Origin: a virus
IMG/VR virus record: IMGVR_UViG_3300042465_004089
Span: 1 to 39,760 of that record
Reading direction: 5' to 3' (one strand)
DNA: 39,760 nucleotides
The notes under the pieces were generated by a model that saw only the letters and a program-made list of their open reading frames with translations, was not told the DNA's origin and made no database searches. Position numbers and translations under genes: made by a program. This document shows, piece by piece, positions 1 to 7,880 of the stretch (positions are counted from its first letter, which is position 1; every line of letters begins with the position of its first letter).

Positions 1-83
1 CATCGAAATGGGTTATGACAATCGTATGGAGTGCTGCTACTGCTGCTGTATATTTTATAGCTAAATTTACAGGTCTTGTTTAA
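1..83 (+). CDS. C-terminal end of a membrane protein, holin candidate (partial)
   Basis: The frame entering from the left edge (first full codon at 3) ends at TAA 81-83 and encodes about 26 residues: SKWVMTIVWSAATAAVYFIA followed by KFTGLV. This is a hydrophobic, Ala-rich transmembrane helix with a short tail. It lies 24 bases before the endolysin and is followed by Rz/Rz1, the place where holins normally sit. Holin is inferred from position and hydrophobicity only; the start and other helices are outside the window. Confidence 0.5.
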   Translation, partial: SKWVMTIVWSAATAAVYFIAKFTGLV

Positions 84-106
84 CTAAATAAATCAGGAAT
101 AATACA

Positions 107-580
107 ATGGATCATAAAAAGAAAATAGTAGCATTCCTGATTAGTGCAGGATTAATCACTGGTGTTGTAAAGCATGAAGGTTTCAGGGATAAAGCTTACA
201 TTCCAGTACCCGGTGATGTACCAACAGTAGGTGTAGGATTTACGAAACGTGAAGATGGTACTCCTGTTCGAATGGGAGATACCATTACTCGTGAACAAGC
301 TGATGCTAGACTAAAGAAAGAACTCTGGAGTTATCGTACAGGTATCGGTAATTGTATCATGGTTCCAGTAACTGAGAATCAAGCTGACGCATTTACTTCA
401 CTTAGTTTTAATATAGGTGTAAGTGCTTTCTGTAAGAGCACATTAACACGTAAGTTAAACCAGTATGATTATGAAGGTGCATGTGCTGAGATTCTGAAGT
501 GGGATAAATTCCAAGGGAAACCATTAAAAGGATTAACCAACAGAAGACAGGACGAATATAAAAAATGTATGCAACCTTAA
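107..580 (+). CDS. Endolysin, T4-lysozyme/GH24-like, probable SAR type
   Basis: 157 aa muramidase expected to cleave the N-acetylmuramic acid to N-acetylglucosamine bond of peptidoglycan. The family signature KHEGFRD (E24 the likely catalytic acid) is followed by YIPVPGDVPTVGVGFT (T40 in the usual triad position). Residues 7-21 form a weakly hydrophobic Gly/Ala-rich segment after MDHKKK, typical of a signal-arrest-release anchor that holds the enzyme inactive in the inner membrane until the holin acts. Cysteines at 82, 109, 125 and 155 could form regulatory disulfides. The gene overlaps Rz by 16 bases. Family confident; SAR behaviour inferred. Confidence 0.93.
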   Translation: MDHKKKIVAFLISAGLITGVVKHEGFRDKAYIPVPGDVPTVGVGFTKREDGTPVRMGDTITREQADARLKKELWSYRTGIGNCIMVPVTENQADAFTSLSFNIGVSAFCKSTLTRKLNQYDYEGACAEILKWDKFQGKPLKGLTNRRQDEYKKCMQP

Positions 581-1146
581 TTAAAATCTCAGCAGTACTA
601 GCTTTAGTAATAGCAGCTTACGTATGGCATGTTAACACGCTTAATAATGCAGTAGAACAAGCTGTAATCAACGAACGTAACTCTTTAGTAGTACAGTACA
701 GTAAACAAGCGATCAAGTTACAGGACAACGCTTATTTAGCTGAAGTTCAGTTGCAAGATAAAATAAAAAGGATAACAGATGATAAGAACAAAGCTCTTTC
801 TGACAGTAATGCTAAGTATAACGATCTTCTTAAGTGGTTGCAGTCACAATCCAACGGTGGTAGTACCGGAAAGCAAACCAGTGTTTCCAACAGCACCAGT
901 ACTGGAGAAAGCACCAAAGGAACTAACGGACAAGGACTACTACAAGGAAATGCAACGGATACTATCAGACTTGATGGTCCGTTAGTTGATCTTATCGAAT
1001 TTGCTAGATCAACAGAAGAACTAAAGTTATACCTGTTGACTTGCGAAAGACAATACGATCAAGTACTGGAAGATCAACGGAAGTTCAGGTTACGGTTCAC
1101 AGAACAGGAACCTTTAAGGTTAGAGAATATGCCTAAAACCGATTAG
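565..1146 (+). CDS. Rz-like inner-membrane spanin subunit
   Basis: 193 aa. An N-terminal membrane anchor (about residues 5-20, ISAVLALVIAAYVW) is followed by a long periplasmic region rich in Gln, Lys and Glu with coiled-coil character (about 30-95), then a Ser/Thr/Gly-rich linker. In phages of Gram-negative hosts such a protein pairs with Rz1 to span the periplasm and fuse the two membranes after wall degradation. It starts inside the endolysin gene and carries the whole Rz1 gene in another frame, which settles the identification better than sequence similarity does. Confidence 0.9.
   Translation: MYATLIKISAVLALVIAAYVWHVNTLNNAVEQAVINERNSLVVQYSKQAIKLQDNAYLAEVQLQDKIKRITDDKNKALSDSNAKYNDLLKWLQSQSNGGSTGKQTSVSNSTSTGESTKGTNGQGLLQGNATDTIRLDGPLVDLIEFARSTEELKLYLLTCERQYDQVLEDQRKFRLRFTEQEPLRLENMPKTD
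779..985 (+). CDS. Rz1-like outer-membrane spanin lipoprotein, nested in Rz
   Basis: 68 aa, wholly inside Rz in the +1 frame. The N-terminus MIRTKLFLTVMLSITIFLSGC is a lipoprotein signal with lipobox LSGC; Cys21 would be lipidated. The mature part is short and Pro-rich (PTVVVPESKPVFPTAPVLEK), as in Rz1 proteins. Such lipoproteins sit in the inner leaflet of the outer membrane and bind the Rz C-terminus. This embedded arrangement is classical. Confidence 0.9.
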   Translation: MIRTKLFLTVMLSITIFLSGCSHNPTVVVPESKPVFPTAPVLEKAPKELTDKDYYKEMQRILSDLMVR

Positions 1147-1203
1147 AACCACCGTAGAAGCGTTCAAAACAACCTCAGAGTACTCTCGGTACTCAACAAT
1201 GAT

Positions 1204-1255
1204 AAACCCCGTATAGCGGCCTATAATCTAGGTTACTATACGGGGTTTCTTTTTA
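1204..1255 (+). terminator. Rho-independent terminator ending the lysis operon
   Basis: A 13-bp perfect stem (1204-1216 with 1236-1248, AAACCCCGTATAG) with a 19-nt loop is followed by CTTTTTA. It lies between the forward lysis genes and the convergent reverse block, whose last stop codon is at 1256. It may also stop reverse transcription, although the reverse-strand T tract is weaker. Confidence 0.85.
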
Positions 1256-1534
1256 TTAGAACAATTCAGACACTATCGCTGCTTTAATTTTAAGTTCATT
1301 AAATTTATTTAAATAACCGATATGCATTATATTACCGTGATAATCTGGTGCTGTAACTAATTTTAGAACTTTATCAGTTTTGTCTAATCCTGCAGTTTTT
1401 ATTACTTCTTCACCGATTATTTCTAAGAGGTTTTTGTTCTTAGAGTTTATTTTTGGTTTATCGCAAAATATTCCATCTTTTAACCATTTATCGTTTCCTT
1501 CTTCATCAACAATTACGGTGTATACGTTAGTCAT
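1256..1534 (-). CDS. Hypothetical protein, 92 aa
   Basis: Last gene of the long reverse block. The start ATG at 1534 has AAGGAG upstream. Mixed-charge soluble protein beginning MTNVYTVIVDEEGNDKW; no motif or membrane segment recognised. Its stop abuts the terminator hairpin shared with the lysis operon. Confidence 0.75.
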   Translation of the reverse strand: MTNVYTVIVDEEGNDKWLKDGIFCDKPKINSKNKNLLEIIGEEVIKTAGLDKTDKVLKLVTAPDYHGNIMHIGYLNKFNELKIKAAIVSELF

Positions 1535-1542
1535 AGTTCTCC

Positions 1543-1974
1543 TTAATTATAAGTAATAACAGATTTCATTTCTTGCATAATATAACTAAAGAAAGAATTA
1601 GTTAACTCAGGTAGAATCTCAATCATTTCAAAATTATACAAAATGTAATATTCTGTACGGTTCCATTCGTTTTCTAGTAGTTCTAACCTTTGTTCAACCA
1701 AGGCTAACTTGTTTCTAAGTTCTTTACCTTCTTCAGTTTCAGTAAAGAATTTTAAATCGGGTTCTTTCTTTGAAGTGTATTTGAAACCAAGGAAGTATTT
1801 ATCTTCTACTTCTTTTTGTACAATACTTTTAAAGTATTCTGTGTTTTCTTTGGTCTTTTCTAGCTTTTCTTTTAGAAACTGATTCTTTAAATTAGTCCAG
1901 ATAACAGACTGTCGTAGGATATACGAATGGTAGTCTTTGATTTTAACTAAGTTTTTAATAGGTTGAATATTCAT
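1543..1974 (-). CDS. Hypothetical protein, 143 aa, helical
   Basis: Lys/Glu-rich protein with long predicted helices (about 25-60 and 85-110) and an aromatic C-terminal part (TEYYILYNFEMIEILPEL). ATG at 1974 follows AAGGAGTAAC, a good ribosome site. No family recognised. It lies between thioredoxin and the 92-aa gene and is probably cotranscribed with them. Confidence 0.75.
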   Translation of the reverse strand: MNIQPIKNLVKIKDYHSYILRQSVIWTNLKNQFLKEKLEKTKENTEYFKSIVQKEVEDKYFLGFKYTSKKEPDLKFFTETEEGKELRNKLALVEQRLELLENEWNRTEYYILYNFEMIEILPELTNSFFSYIMQEMKSVITYN

Positions 1975-1992
1975 GTTACTCCTTATGGTTAA

Positions 1993-2244
1993 TTAACTGA
2001 TGAATTCTACCAGATAATCTCTTGGTTTTGCGCCAGTACAACGTTTAATTTCCATGTTTGTTTCGGTATCAATTAGTACCAATGTAGGTAATGCACGAAC
2101 GCTATGCGCCTTGGCTAATTCTGGTTGTTGATCTACGTCTACTCCAATTAGTTCGATTGAATCAAGGCCGATTGATTGTAGAGTCTTGGACAGTACTTTA
2201 CAAGGCTGACACCATTCCGCGTAGAATTTTAATAATGTTTTCAT
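1993..2244 (-). CDS. Thioredoxin/glutaredoxin-like protein
   Basis: 83 aa. The active-site motif WCQPC (Cys12 and Cys15) follows the first beta strand (LLKFYAEW), and the cis-proline loop is RALPTL at about 52-57. It is shorter than bacterial thioredoxin (about 108 aa), as is common in phages. It lies just downstream of nrdB-nrdA, so its likely role is re-reducing the phage ribonucleotide reductase, whose large subunit ends in the acceptor pair CEACQ. A terminator separates it from nrdA, so it may be transcribed separately. Confidence 0.92.
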   Translation of the reverse strand: MKTLLKFYAEWCQPCKVLSKTLQSIGLDSIELIGVDVDQQPELAKAHSVRALPTLVLIDTETNMEIKRCTGAKPRDYLVEFIS

Positions 2245-2272
2245 TTGTATTCCTTTTGTTAAACGTAAGAAA

Positions 2273-2288
2273 AGAGGCCGAAGCCTCT
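2273..2288 (-). terminator. Terminator after nrdA
   Basis: On the reverse strand AGAGGC-TTCG-GCCTCT forms a 6-bp stem with a UUCG tetraloop, followed by TTTTCTT. It lies 7 bases beyond the nrdA stop codon and before the thioredoxin gene. Confidence 0.85.
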
Positions 2289-2295
2289 GATCTAT

Positions 2296-4005
2296 TTATT
2301 GGCATGCCTCACAGCTATCACCTTTACTTGCCTGTACACCAGCTTGGGTATATACATAGTACAACGCAAGAATATTAGGATCAGTAAAAGCTTCCTGATG
2401 AACTTCAGCAATCCAATTTGGGTCTTCATCAGCAGAGAAGAACAAGTTAAGTGATTGCCATTGATCAATGTATAAAGCCCTAGCAGAAGCTAATCTTAAC
2501 ACAGCTTTCTGATTAATTTCAAATGCAGTCTTAAATACTTCTTTTTCTTCTGGAGTTAACCAGCTTACTTTCTGCACTGAACCTTGATTGTCTGTAATCT
2601 CTTGAATATGTTTCTTAGAGTATACTCCTTTTTTCTTCATTAGTTCCAGCAGTACAACATTTGTTCTATCTACTTCACCAGCAGATGTAGTCTGTGTATA
2701 ACTCATAGCAGGATCAGGATTGATACCTTCGGATACTCCCCCCATTAATAAAGCAGTTGACTTAGTAGGGGCAATAGCGATTAAGTGAGTGTTACGTACA
2801 CCATAACCTTTGCACCACTCTGGTTCGCCTAGTTCCTTAGCCATGTCTTTAGTAGCTCGTGTTGCTTCCTTCATGATTAACGCAGAGATACTTTGACTCA
2901 ACATATGAGCATCAAATGATTCAAACGGAAATCCTTCCTGCATGAATAACGTATGAATACCGCATAGACCTAAACCGAGTGCTCTGGATTTCTCCGTGAA
3001 CTTAACTGCTTTTTCTAATCCACGAATACCTTTAGCTCGTTGAATAAATTCACCAGCAACACAATCAAGGAAAATAGTAGCCCAGTATACAGCATCAGTA
3101 TCTTTCCATTCATTGTACTTAGCACCATTCATTGAAGACAACACACAAGTATAAGTTAATTCATTGCTATTATGAAGCATTATTTCCGAACATAATTGCG
3201 AGTTATTAATAAACAACCCTTTATCTTTGTATATTAACGGACGTTTTTCATTAGCTTTATCAATAAAAAAGAAGTAACCTTTACCAGTTACCATCTTAAC
3301 TTTCATTGCTTTCTGAAACCTATTTACAGCCTCAGGATCACCGTTATTTAAGCGATCAATAAATGATTGTTTAACTGTCCACCCGATATTTAAATCATCA
3401 CCTTCTGCGGATAAATGATCAAGTAATTCGTAGAAGTCTCCGTGTTCAATATCTAAGTAGCAAGCCCACGCTCCCCTACGTGCAGTACCTTGTGCGATAC
3501 TCCGCATAGCGTTAACGTGTTCTTTAACAACAGGTAAAATACCTGATGCTTTACCACCTACACTGATGCTAGAACCACGAGGACGAATAGCACTTAAATC
3601 TGTAGCTGTACCGAATCCATGTTTAGTCAGCATTGCTACCTCATGTAGGTTGGTATAGAAACCATCTACAGAGTCTTCTGCTACTGTTCCTGAGCATGAT
3701 ACAGGCATTCCTCGTGTGGTTCCCATGTTGGCTAGTACTGGTGTACTTGGTGATAACCAACCTTTCCATAACAGTTCAAAGAACTTTGATTCAGCTTCTG
3801 CTTCAAACTTAGTTCCTACTAGATGACTAGCTGCAGTTTTAGCGATACGTTCAAACTGACCACGAACAGATCGACCGTTGGTTTGATACTCATACTTATC
3901 TTTAAACATCTGGAATCCACCAGTTGAGTACCATTCAGGTACTAGACCTTCCTGTTGTAATCGCTTACGTTCTTCGCTAAGTTCTTTGTATATGTTTTTA
4001 CTCAT
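2296..4005 (-). CDS. nrdA: Ribonucleotide reductase class I, large subunit
   Basis: 569 aa. Reduces ribonucleotides to deoxyribonucleotides with NrdB. Visible landmarks are C104 (PVSCSGT), the thiyl-radical region QLCSE (C272, E274), C287 (YTCVLSS), the radical-transfer pair Y549-Y550 (ALYYVYTQ) and the C-terminal redox pair C565-C568 (CEACQ). It is about 190 residues shorter than E. coli NrdA and starts at the catalytic ten-stranded region, so it lacks an ATP-cone and the usual dATP shut-off site. The residue normally Asn before LCxE is Gln270. It overlaps nrdB by 8 bases (translational coupling). Confidence 0.96.
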   Translation of the reverse strand: MSKNIYKELSEERKRLQQEGLVPEWYSTGGFQMFKDKYEYQTNGRSVRGQFERIAKTAASHLVGTKFEAEAESKFFELLWKGWLSPSTPVLANMGTTRGMPVSCSGTVAEDSVDGFYTNLHEVAMLTKHGFGTATDLSAIRPRGSSISVGGKASGILPVVKEHVNAMRSIAQGTARRGAWACYLDIEHGDFYELLDHLSAEGDDLNIGWTVKQSFIDRLNNGDPEAVNRFQKAMKVKMVTGKGYFFFIDKANEKRPLIYKDKGLFINNSQLCSEIMLHNSNELTYTCVLSSMNGAKYNEWKDTDAVYWATIFLDCVAGEFIQRAKGIRGLEKAVKFTEKSRALGLGLCGIHTLFMQEGFPFESFDAHMLSQSISALIMKEATRATKDMAKELGEPEWCKGYGVRNTHLIAIAPTKSTALLMGGVSEGINPDPAMSYTQTTSAGEVDRTNVVLLELMKKKGVYSKKHIQEITDNQGSVQKVSWLTPEEKEVFKTAFEINQKAVLRLASARALYIDQWQSLNLFFSADEDPNWIAEVHQEAFTDPNILALYYVYTQAGVQASKGDSCEACQ

Positions 4006-4966
4006 TTAGTGCCTTCCATTTGAATTCTGATTCATCCCAATTTCTGTTGTATTCCCGACCTACACCCGCAAAGAAATCATTAAATTGAAATTTGTTAATT
4101 CCATCGTAGAATGTTTCTGCAATAGGATTGTATTTAACATCATACTCCTTAGTGTAACCTAATTCTTTCAAACATTCATTAACTCTAGACTGAACAAAGC
4201 ACTCCAATTGATGTGCTGTTACTCCGGGAATATTACCCTTTTCAAACAACATTCCAATAATCTTGCACTCATGTTCATAGATTCTGCGACCGGCTTCACG
4301 TACCGTTTGTTCTAGTTTCACTAAGTATTCTGGTGAATAATTACCTTTAGATAATTTATATTTAAACGACCAAGCACCAGCTAATGAATGTAAGTTTTCA
4401 TCACGTACAGAGAAGTTAATTCCTCTGACTACGTTGAGTAGCTTGTTCTTACCTTGAGACTGATAGTGCTTCAAGAAAGCAAAGCTGCTATAAAGAATAA
4501 CACCTTCAACCATGCTAAATGCTGCCAATGAAATCAAATCATCTTCATGATCAATGATTTCACCAATATGTTCTACTCTAGCTTTCAACACAGGATCATC
4601 CAGATACGACAGATAGAACTCAGGAGTATCGATATGTAGCAACTGATTAATCTTGTTGTAGAACGGTGCATGTACTGCTAGTTCAAACATAGAGAATACA
4701 GAAGCCATACGATGAAACTCCGCACCATCAAACATCTTCTTAAAACGTTCGCCCCAATATTCAGAACCTGCGTGAGTTTCATAAATGCTAAACAGCTTCA
4801 ATGTAGTAATCACTGCATGTTTTTCTGATTCACTAAAGTTAACAAGTACATCCTGAATATCTTTCTGTACGTTAATTTCTTCAGCAGTCCAGAATACTTT
4901 TAGTTGTTGTTCTGCGAATTCAACAGGCTCTGACCTTTCGTTAATAGGTAGTAAATAATTTTCCAT
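3998..4966 (-). CDS. nrdB: Ribonucleotide reductase class I, small subunit
   Basis: 322 aa ferritin-like subunit that generates the radical used by NrdA. Candidate metal-site segments are YETHAG (Glu at the usual Asp84 position), FELAVHAPFY, VEGVILY and VRDENLHS (the last matching DExxH). A Tyr four residues after the His in FELAVHAPFY matches the radical tyrosine position. The first Glu-His pair is spaced ExxxH here rather than ExxH. Start has AAGGAC upstream. It is followed directly by nrdA and later thioredoxin. Confidence 0.95.
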   Translation of the reverse strand: MENYLLPINERSEPVEFAEQQLKVFWTAEEINVQKDIQDVLVNFSESEKHAVITTLKLFSIYETHAGSEYWGERFKKMFDGAEFHRMASVFSMFELAVHAPFYNKINQLLHIDTPEFYLSYLDDPVLKARVEHIGEIIDHEDDLISLAAFSMVEGVILYSSFAFLKHYQSQGKNKLLNVVRGINFSVRDENLHSLAGAWSFKYKLSKGNYSPEYLVKLEQTVREAGRRIYEHECKIIGMLFEKGNIPGVTAHQLECFVQSRVNECLKELGYTKEYDVKYNPIAETFYDGINKFQFNDFFAGVGREYNRNWDESEFKWKALNE

Positions 4967-4974
4967 TATAGTCC

Positions 4975-5307
4975 TTATTCTGTCATTCCACGTAATCTAT
5001 ACAAATCGAACACTAGCTTTGATCCCCCAGCTTTATCCTTAGCTTCTTGTGAAGCATGTCCTGATGTAATCCATTCTTTATCTAAACGCTCATTACCAAC
5101 AAACCTACTACCTGTGATTAAATTACCAAACCTATTACGGTGTTCTACAACTTGACGTTCATAGTTCTGGCTAACTTCCATTCCTAGGCCGTATAACACC
5201 TCTTTAAGCTCTTGTTCAGAGTTATCTACCCAATCCTCGCTGTACTTACGATCAATCGTTTGTAGCTCGGATAAACTGATGTATACCAGTGCGATGATAC
5301 TGCTCAT
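4975..5307 (-). CDS. Hypothetical protein, 110 aa
   Basis: Between thyX and nrdB, 8 bases before nrdB, ATG at 5307 with AAGGAGAATAAC upstream. The N-terminus MSSIIALVYISLSELQ is mildly hydrophobic; the rest is charged and soluble (ERQVVEHRNRFGN, GGSKLVFDLYRLRGMTE). No family recognised. Its position suggests a link to deoxynucleotide synthesis, but nothing in the sequence proves that. Confidence 0.75.
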   Translation of the reverse strand: MSSIIALVYISLSELQTIDRKYSEDWVDNSEQELKEVLYGLGMEVSQNYERQVVEHRNRFGNLITGSRFVGNERLDKEWITSGHASQEAKDKAGGSKLVFDLYRLRGMTE

Positions 5308-5309
5308 TG

Positions 5310-6254
5310 TTATTCTCCTTGTTCTAGTTTTACGTTATTTGGAATAAGCTGACGATATTGAATCCAGTCACGGATATTACCTGACCATAAAACACCGTTT
5401 CGATCAATGTGTGTAATACCTTCAGGCCAATCTTCAGGATAAACAGAATCTTTAGACTCAAATACTTGACACTGATGTTCTGTTGGACTAGCGTGTGTTG
5501 GTTTACTCTCAATTAATCGTTTGTATACTACTTCAGCTTTTTCCAATGATCCATCAGATTTTCTATAAGACACTTGAGCGCAGCTTGAAACTGAAATCAT
5601 TAAAGCTTGTTCTAAAGTAATTTGATTACCTAGTTCATCCCAATACCTCTGTGTACCTAGTTCATCCCAATACCTCTGTGGAAAAGTTCCATTAGCTTTC
5701 TGTGTACGTACATACGGTAAATGCCATGCACCTTCTTCTAACCAGTATGGTTCATTATAATCATACTCATACTTCATCTTAGCTGCAAGCTCTGCAATCG
5801 TCGGATCAGCATCGACATGATCACGTAAATAAAACCAGTTAGCATAGTTCGTAGCAGTCAATACTACCTTCATGTGCTGATAAGGTTCAGTAATACGGTT
5901 AATAACTTGCTTATGTGCTCCGACATCATTCATTACTCTAGCATGAGCCACAGCATCACTACACGCATGTAACCATAACTGCTTAACAGACTCTTTCGAT
6001 ACTGAATCTAGTTCTTCCTTAGCCTGCATTCCGGGTTGATTCTTACCCCACTGTGAAGGCATTGCAGGATTAGCTTCAATTAAATCAATCATTGTCTTGA
6101 CTGGAATAGCTCGTGAACTAGCAGCATTGCGTGAGAACACACGATGCGTCATTAGTTCACTATGGATAATTCGTGGGTATTCCAGTTCAAACGTTGTAAC
6201 TCGGGTTCCTCGTTCGTTAATACTATCTGCAATAATTTTAGCTTGTACTGTCAT
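5310..6254 (-). CDS. thyX: FAD-dependent thymidylate synthase
   Basis: 314 aa. Converts dUMP to dTMP using methylene-tetrahydrofolate, FAD and NADPH. The ThyX signature appears as THRVFSRNAASSRA (residues 36-49), a variant of RHRxxSxNxxSxRY; further family segments are NRITEPYQHMKVVLTATNY and SCAQVSY. It carries a 9-residue in-frame tandem duplication (RYWDELGTQ then RYWDELGNQ, about residues 191-209). It belongs to the nucleotide module with nrdAB and the MazG-like genes. It is longer than the bacterial enzyme (about 220-250 aa), like many phage ThyX proteins. Confidence 0.95.
   Translation of the reverse strand: MTVQAKIIADSINERGTRVTTFELEYPRIIHSELMTHRVFSRNAASSRAIPVKTMIDLIEANPAMPSQWGKNQPGMQAKEELDSVSKESVKQLWLHACSDAVAHARVMNDVGAHKQVINRITEPYQHMKVVLTATNYANWFYLRDHVDADPTIAELAAKMKYEYDYNEPYWLEEGAWHLPYVRTQKANGTFPQRYWDELGTQRYWDELGNQITLEQALMISVSSCAQVSYRKSDGSLEKAEVVYKRLIESKPTHASPTEHQCQVFESKDSVYPEDWPEGITHIDRNGVLWSGNIRDWIQYRQLIPNNVKLEQGE
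5628..5681 (-). repeat. 27-bp tandem duplication inside thyX
   Basis: 5628-5654 and 5655-5681 are identical at 26 of 27 positions and keep the reading frame, adding nine residues to ThyX. The near identity indicates a recent duplication. Confidence 0.95.
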
Positions 6255-6266
6255 AAACCTCCTTAA

Positions 6267-6494
6267 TTAAATCCAGAATGAGTCAAAGGGAGGTTGTTTG
6301 TTCTTCACATGATATTCACCATCATTTACTTCCACTACAACTACCTGCTTATCATCGATGGTAAATTCATCACCTAACTTACGTTCTACCTTTGGTTGAA
6401 CAGTAAATACTTTAGTTGGGTCTTGATCTTTAGTTACTTTCGTATCAAAAGATTCTTGTTGTGTTTGTACAACAGTATTATTTTCTTTTTTCAT
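6267..6494 (-). CDS. Hypothetical protein, 75 aa
   Basis: Polar N-terminal half (MKKENNTVVQTQQESFDTKV) and a beta-rich C-terminal half (LGDEFTIDDKQVVVVEVNDG). Ribosome site AAGGA. First gene after the extended -10 promoter at 6531-6541, so it probably opens the thyX-nrdB-nrdA transcript. Function unknown. Confidence 0.75.
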   Translation of the reverse strand: MKKENNTVVQTQQESFDTKVTKDQDPTKVFTVQPKVERKLGDEFTIDDKQVVVVEVNDGEYHVKNKQPPFDSFWI

Positions 6495-6530
6495 ATATTA
6501 TTCCTTCTTAAAACTAACGTTGGGACTAGT

Positions 6531-6541
6531 ATTATACCACA
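6531..6541 (-). promoter_or_regulatory. Extended -10 promoter upstream of the thyX/nrd operon
   Basis: The reverse strand reads TGTGGTATAAT: a perfect TATAAT preceded by the extended TGn element. No good -35 hexamer is visible. It sits in the only gap (about 57 bases) of this part of the block and matches the same 11-mer before the tRNA-Arg gene. Confidence 0.7.
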
Positions 6542-6551
6542 CTGAACCTAA

Positions 6552-6848
6552 TTATTCAGTTTGTTTTGACGCTATATCGTAGTAATAATTTAGTTTCTTT
6601 TGTTTACCTTTAATATATTCATTGATATCTAAATTATCAACTACTTCTAGTTCTTTGGTTTTATCAAGTTCAGCAATAACTGCAGCTAAATCCAACAGTT
6701 CTTTCTGCAGTTTAACCAAATTACTTTCACCGTTTGTTTCTCGTGGGTCTTTTGATTCATAACCAAAGAGACTGCATTTGATAGCAGCTTGAGCTACTTC
6801 TGCAGCTTCTTCTGCTAGTTTAATCAGTAAGTATTTTTTGTATTTCAT
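6552..6848 (-). CDS. MazG-like nucleotide pyrophosphohydrolase
   Basis: 98 aa all-helical protein with the MazG-type metal motif: LAEEAAEVAQAAIK (EExxE, residues 11-24) and KELLDLAAVIAEL (ExxD) in the second helix. Such enzymes hydrolyse (d)NTPs to monophosphates and pyrophosphate. Its ATG overlaps the stop of the preceding gene (ATGA), and two more predicted pyrophosphohydrolases lie directly upstream. The exact substrate cannot be read from the sequence. Confidence 0.85.
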   Translation of the reverse strand: MKYKKYLLIKLAEEAAEVAQAAIKCSLFGYESKDPRETNGESNLVKLQKELLDLAAVIAELDKTKELEVVDNLDINEYIKGKQKKLNYYYDIASKQTE

Positions 6849-7174
6849 AATGGTTCCTTTAGGTCTTGTTCATTAAGTAGCTCTTTTTCTAAGATAAACA
6901 TCAGGTCTGTAATCGCACAAGCAAGGTGGTGTGTACCTGACTCTTGATCAATCTGTTCACCACGCTTATACGCCCATATATGACGTTGTGCAGCAGCAAA
7001 ATACCTACGTCTACCTTCTGGAACCAATCGCCAGTTATCAGGAGAATATTTTTTAGCTCCAAACGTAAGTACCTTTACAAATTCTTCTAACGCTTCTGGT
7101 GGAATAAGATCATACCGTGATTTCTCTTGATCATATTTGGCACCTTTAGTTTTATCAAATAACACATTACTCAT
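6845..7174 (-). CDS. dATP/dGTP diphosphohydrolase-like protein
   Basis: 109 aa from ATG 7174, chosen because GGAAGGGTG precedes it and it overlaps the upstream stop; an upstream in-frame start at 7222 is less likely. Family segments are GAKYDQEKSRYDLIPPEAL, FGAKKYSPDNW, RRRYFAAAQRHIWAYKRGE and SGTHHLACAITDLMFI, matching the phage MazG-related family described as dATP/dGTP diphosphohydrolase N-terminal domain (DUF5664 type). It probably adjusts purine deoxynucleotide pools. Confidence 0.85.
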   Translation of the reverse strand: MSNVLFDKTKGAKYDQEKSRYDLIPPEALEEFVKVLTFGAKKYSPDNWRLVPEGRRRYFAAAQRHIWAYKRGEQIDQESGTHHLACAITDLMFILEKELLNEQDLKEPL

Positions 7175-7667
7175 TAAAGTCACCCTTCCTTCGCTGTTGA
7201 TTATTTTCTGGAAAACAATCACTTAAATTGTTCTCAATAAATCCTTTTGGTTTTAAGTATTTACCATTAATATCACGGATTACATATTGTTTATACACAG
7301 GATTAAAACTAATTGTAGTTTCTTTACCTTTACTTCGGTAGTATTCTACCGTATCTTCTGCTGTCTGTCGATCTGTTGGAAACTTAGTTAAGTTATTAGA
7401 GCCAGTTTTTAACATAGATTTTTCTAAGTTTGCACCTTGACGTTCTAACTTTTGCATGAATCCAAATACAGTAACAAGGATATCATTACATGCATCTAAT
7501 TGTTCTACTAGGTCTTCTTTGTCAATAGCTTCCAGTAATTCATCAACTTCAGATTGAATATAGCCGTGTTGTTTACGTTTGCTATATTCACTTAATTCTG
7601 TAGCTTGACCTGCAATTACACAGCATTTTTTAGAGTCTTCAAAGAGTTGATTAAGTGGTGTGTTCAT
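7167..7667 (-). CDS. MazG-superfamily pyrophosphohydrolase, phage type
   Basis: 166 aa. SEVDELLEAIDKEDLVEQLD followed by ACNDILVTVFGFMQKL (about residues 39-75) gives the acidic EVxEL...DxxND helices of the all-alpha NTP pyrophosphatases. The C-terminal part (FPTDRQTAEDTVEYYRSKGK, then Tyr/Lys-rich) is typical of the phage proteins annotated as phosphoribosyl-ATP pyrophosphohydrolase-like. It is the first of three consecutive predicted pyrophosphohydrolases and overlaps the next gene by 8 bases. Confidence 0.82.
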   Translation of the reverse strand: MNTPLNQLFEDSKKCCVIAGQATELSEYSKRKQHGYIQSEVDELLEAIDKEDLVEQLDACNDILVTVFGFMQKLERQGANLEKSMLKTGSNNLTKFPTDRQTAEDTVEYYRSKGKETTISFNPVYKQYVIRDINGKYLKPKGFIENNLSDCFPENNQQRRKGDFNE

Positions 7668-7846
7668 TGTACCTCCGTTGGATTCTCTAGTTTAAATTTA
7701 ACTGCTTTATAGTAAGTGAAATAACCGTTATGGCTCATACTCTTAGCTTTACGTTTAGCATCACCTACTCTGGAGTAAAACTGACTTACTCGCTTGTTTG
7801 TGTTGGTGTCAATAACACAAGATACTTCTTCAAACATACTTGACAT
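7664..7846 (-). CDS. Hypothetical protein, 60 aa
   Basis: Small basic protein (SRVGDAKRKAKSMSHNGYFT) with an excellent ribosome site AAAGGAGGTAAT. Its stop overlaps the start of the next gene. It is the first gene after the terminator at 7887-7908. No family recognised. Confidence 0.75.
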   Translation of the reverse strand: MSSMFEEVSCVIDTNTNKRVSQFYSRVGDAKRKAKSMSHNGYFTYYKAVKFKLENPTEVQ

Positions 7847-7880
7847 ATTACCTCCTTTACATTATCTGTTTTACAAATAA

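Noticed and set aside
2091-2378. 95-aa forward frame across thioredoxin and the end of nrdA
   Set aside because: Antisense to two well-supported genes and spans a terminator.
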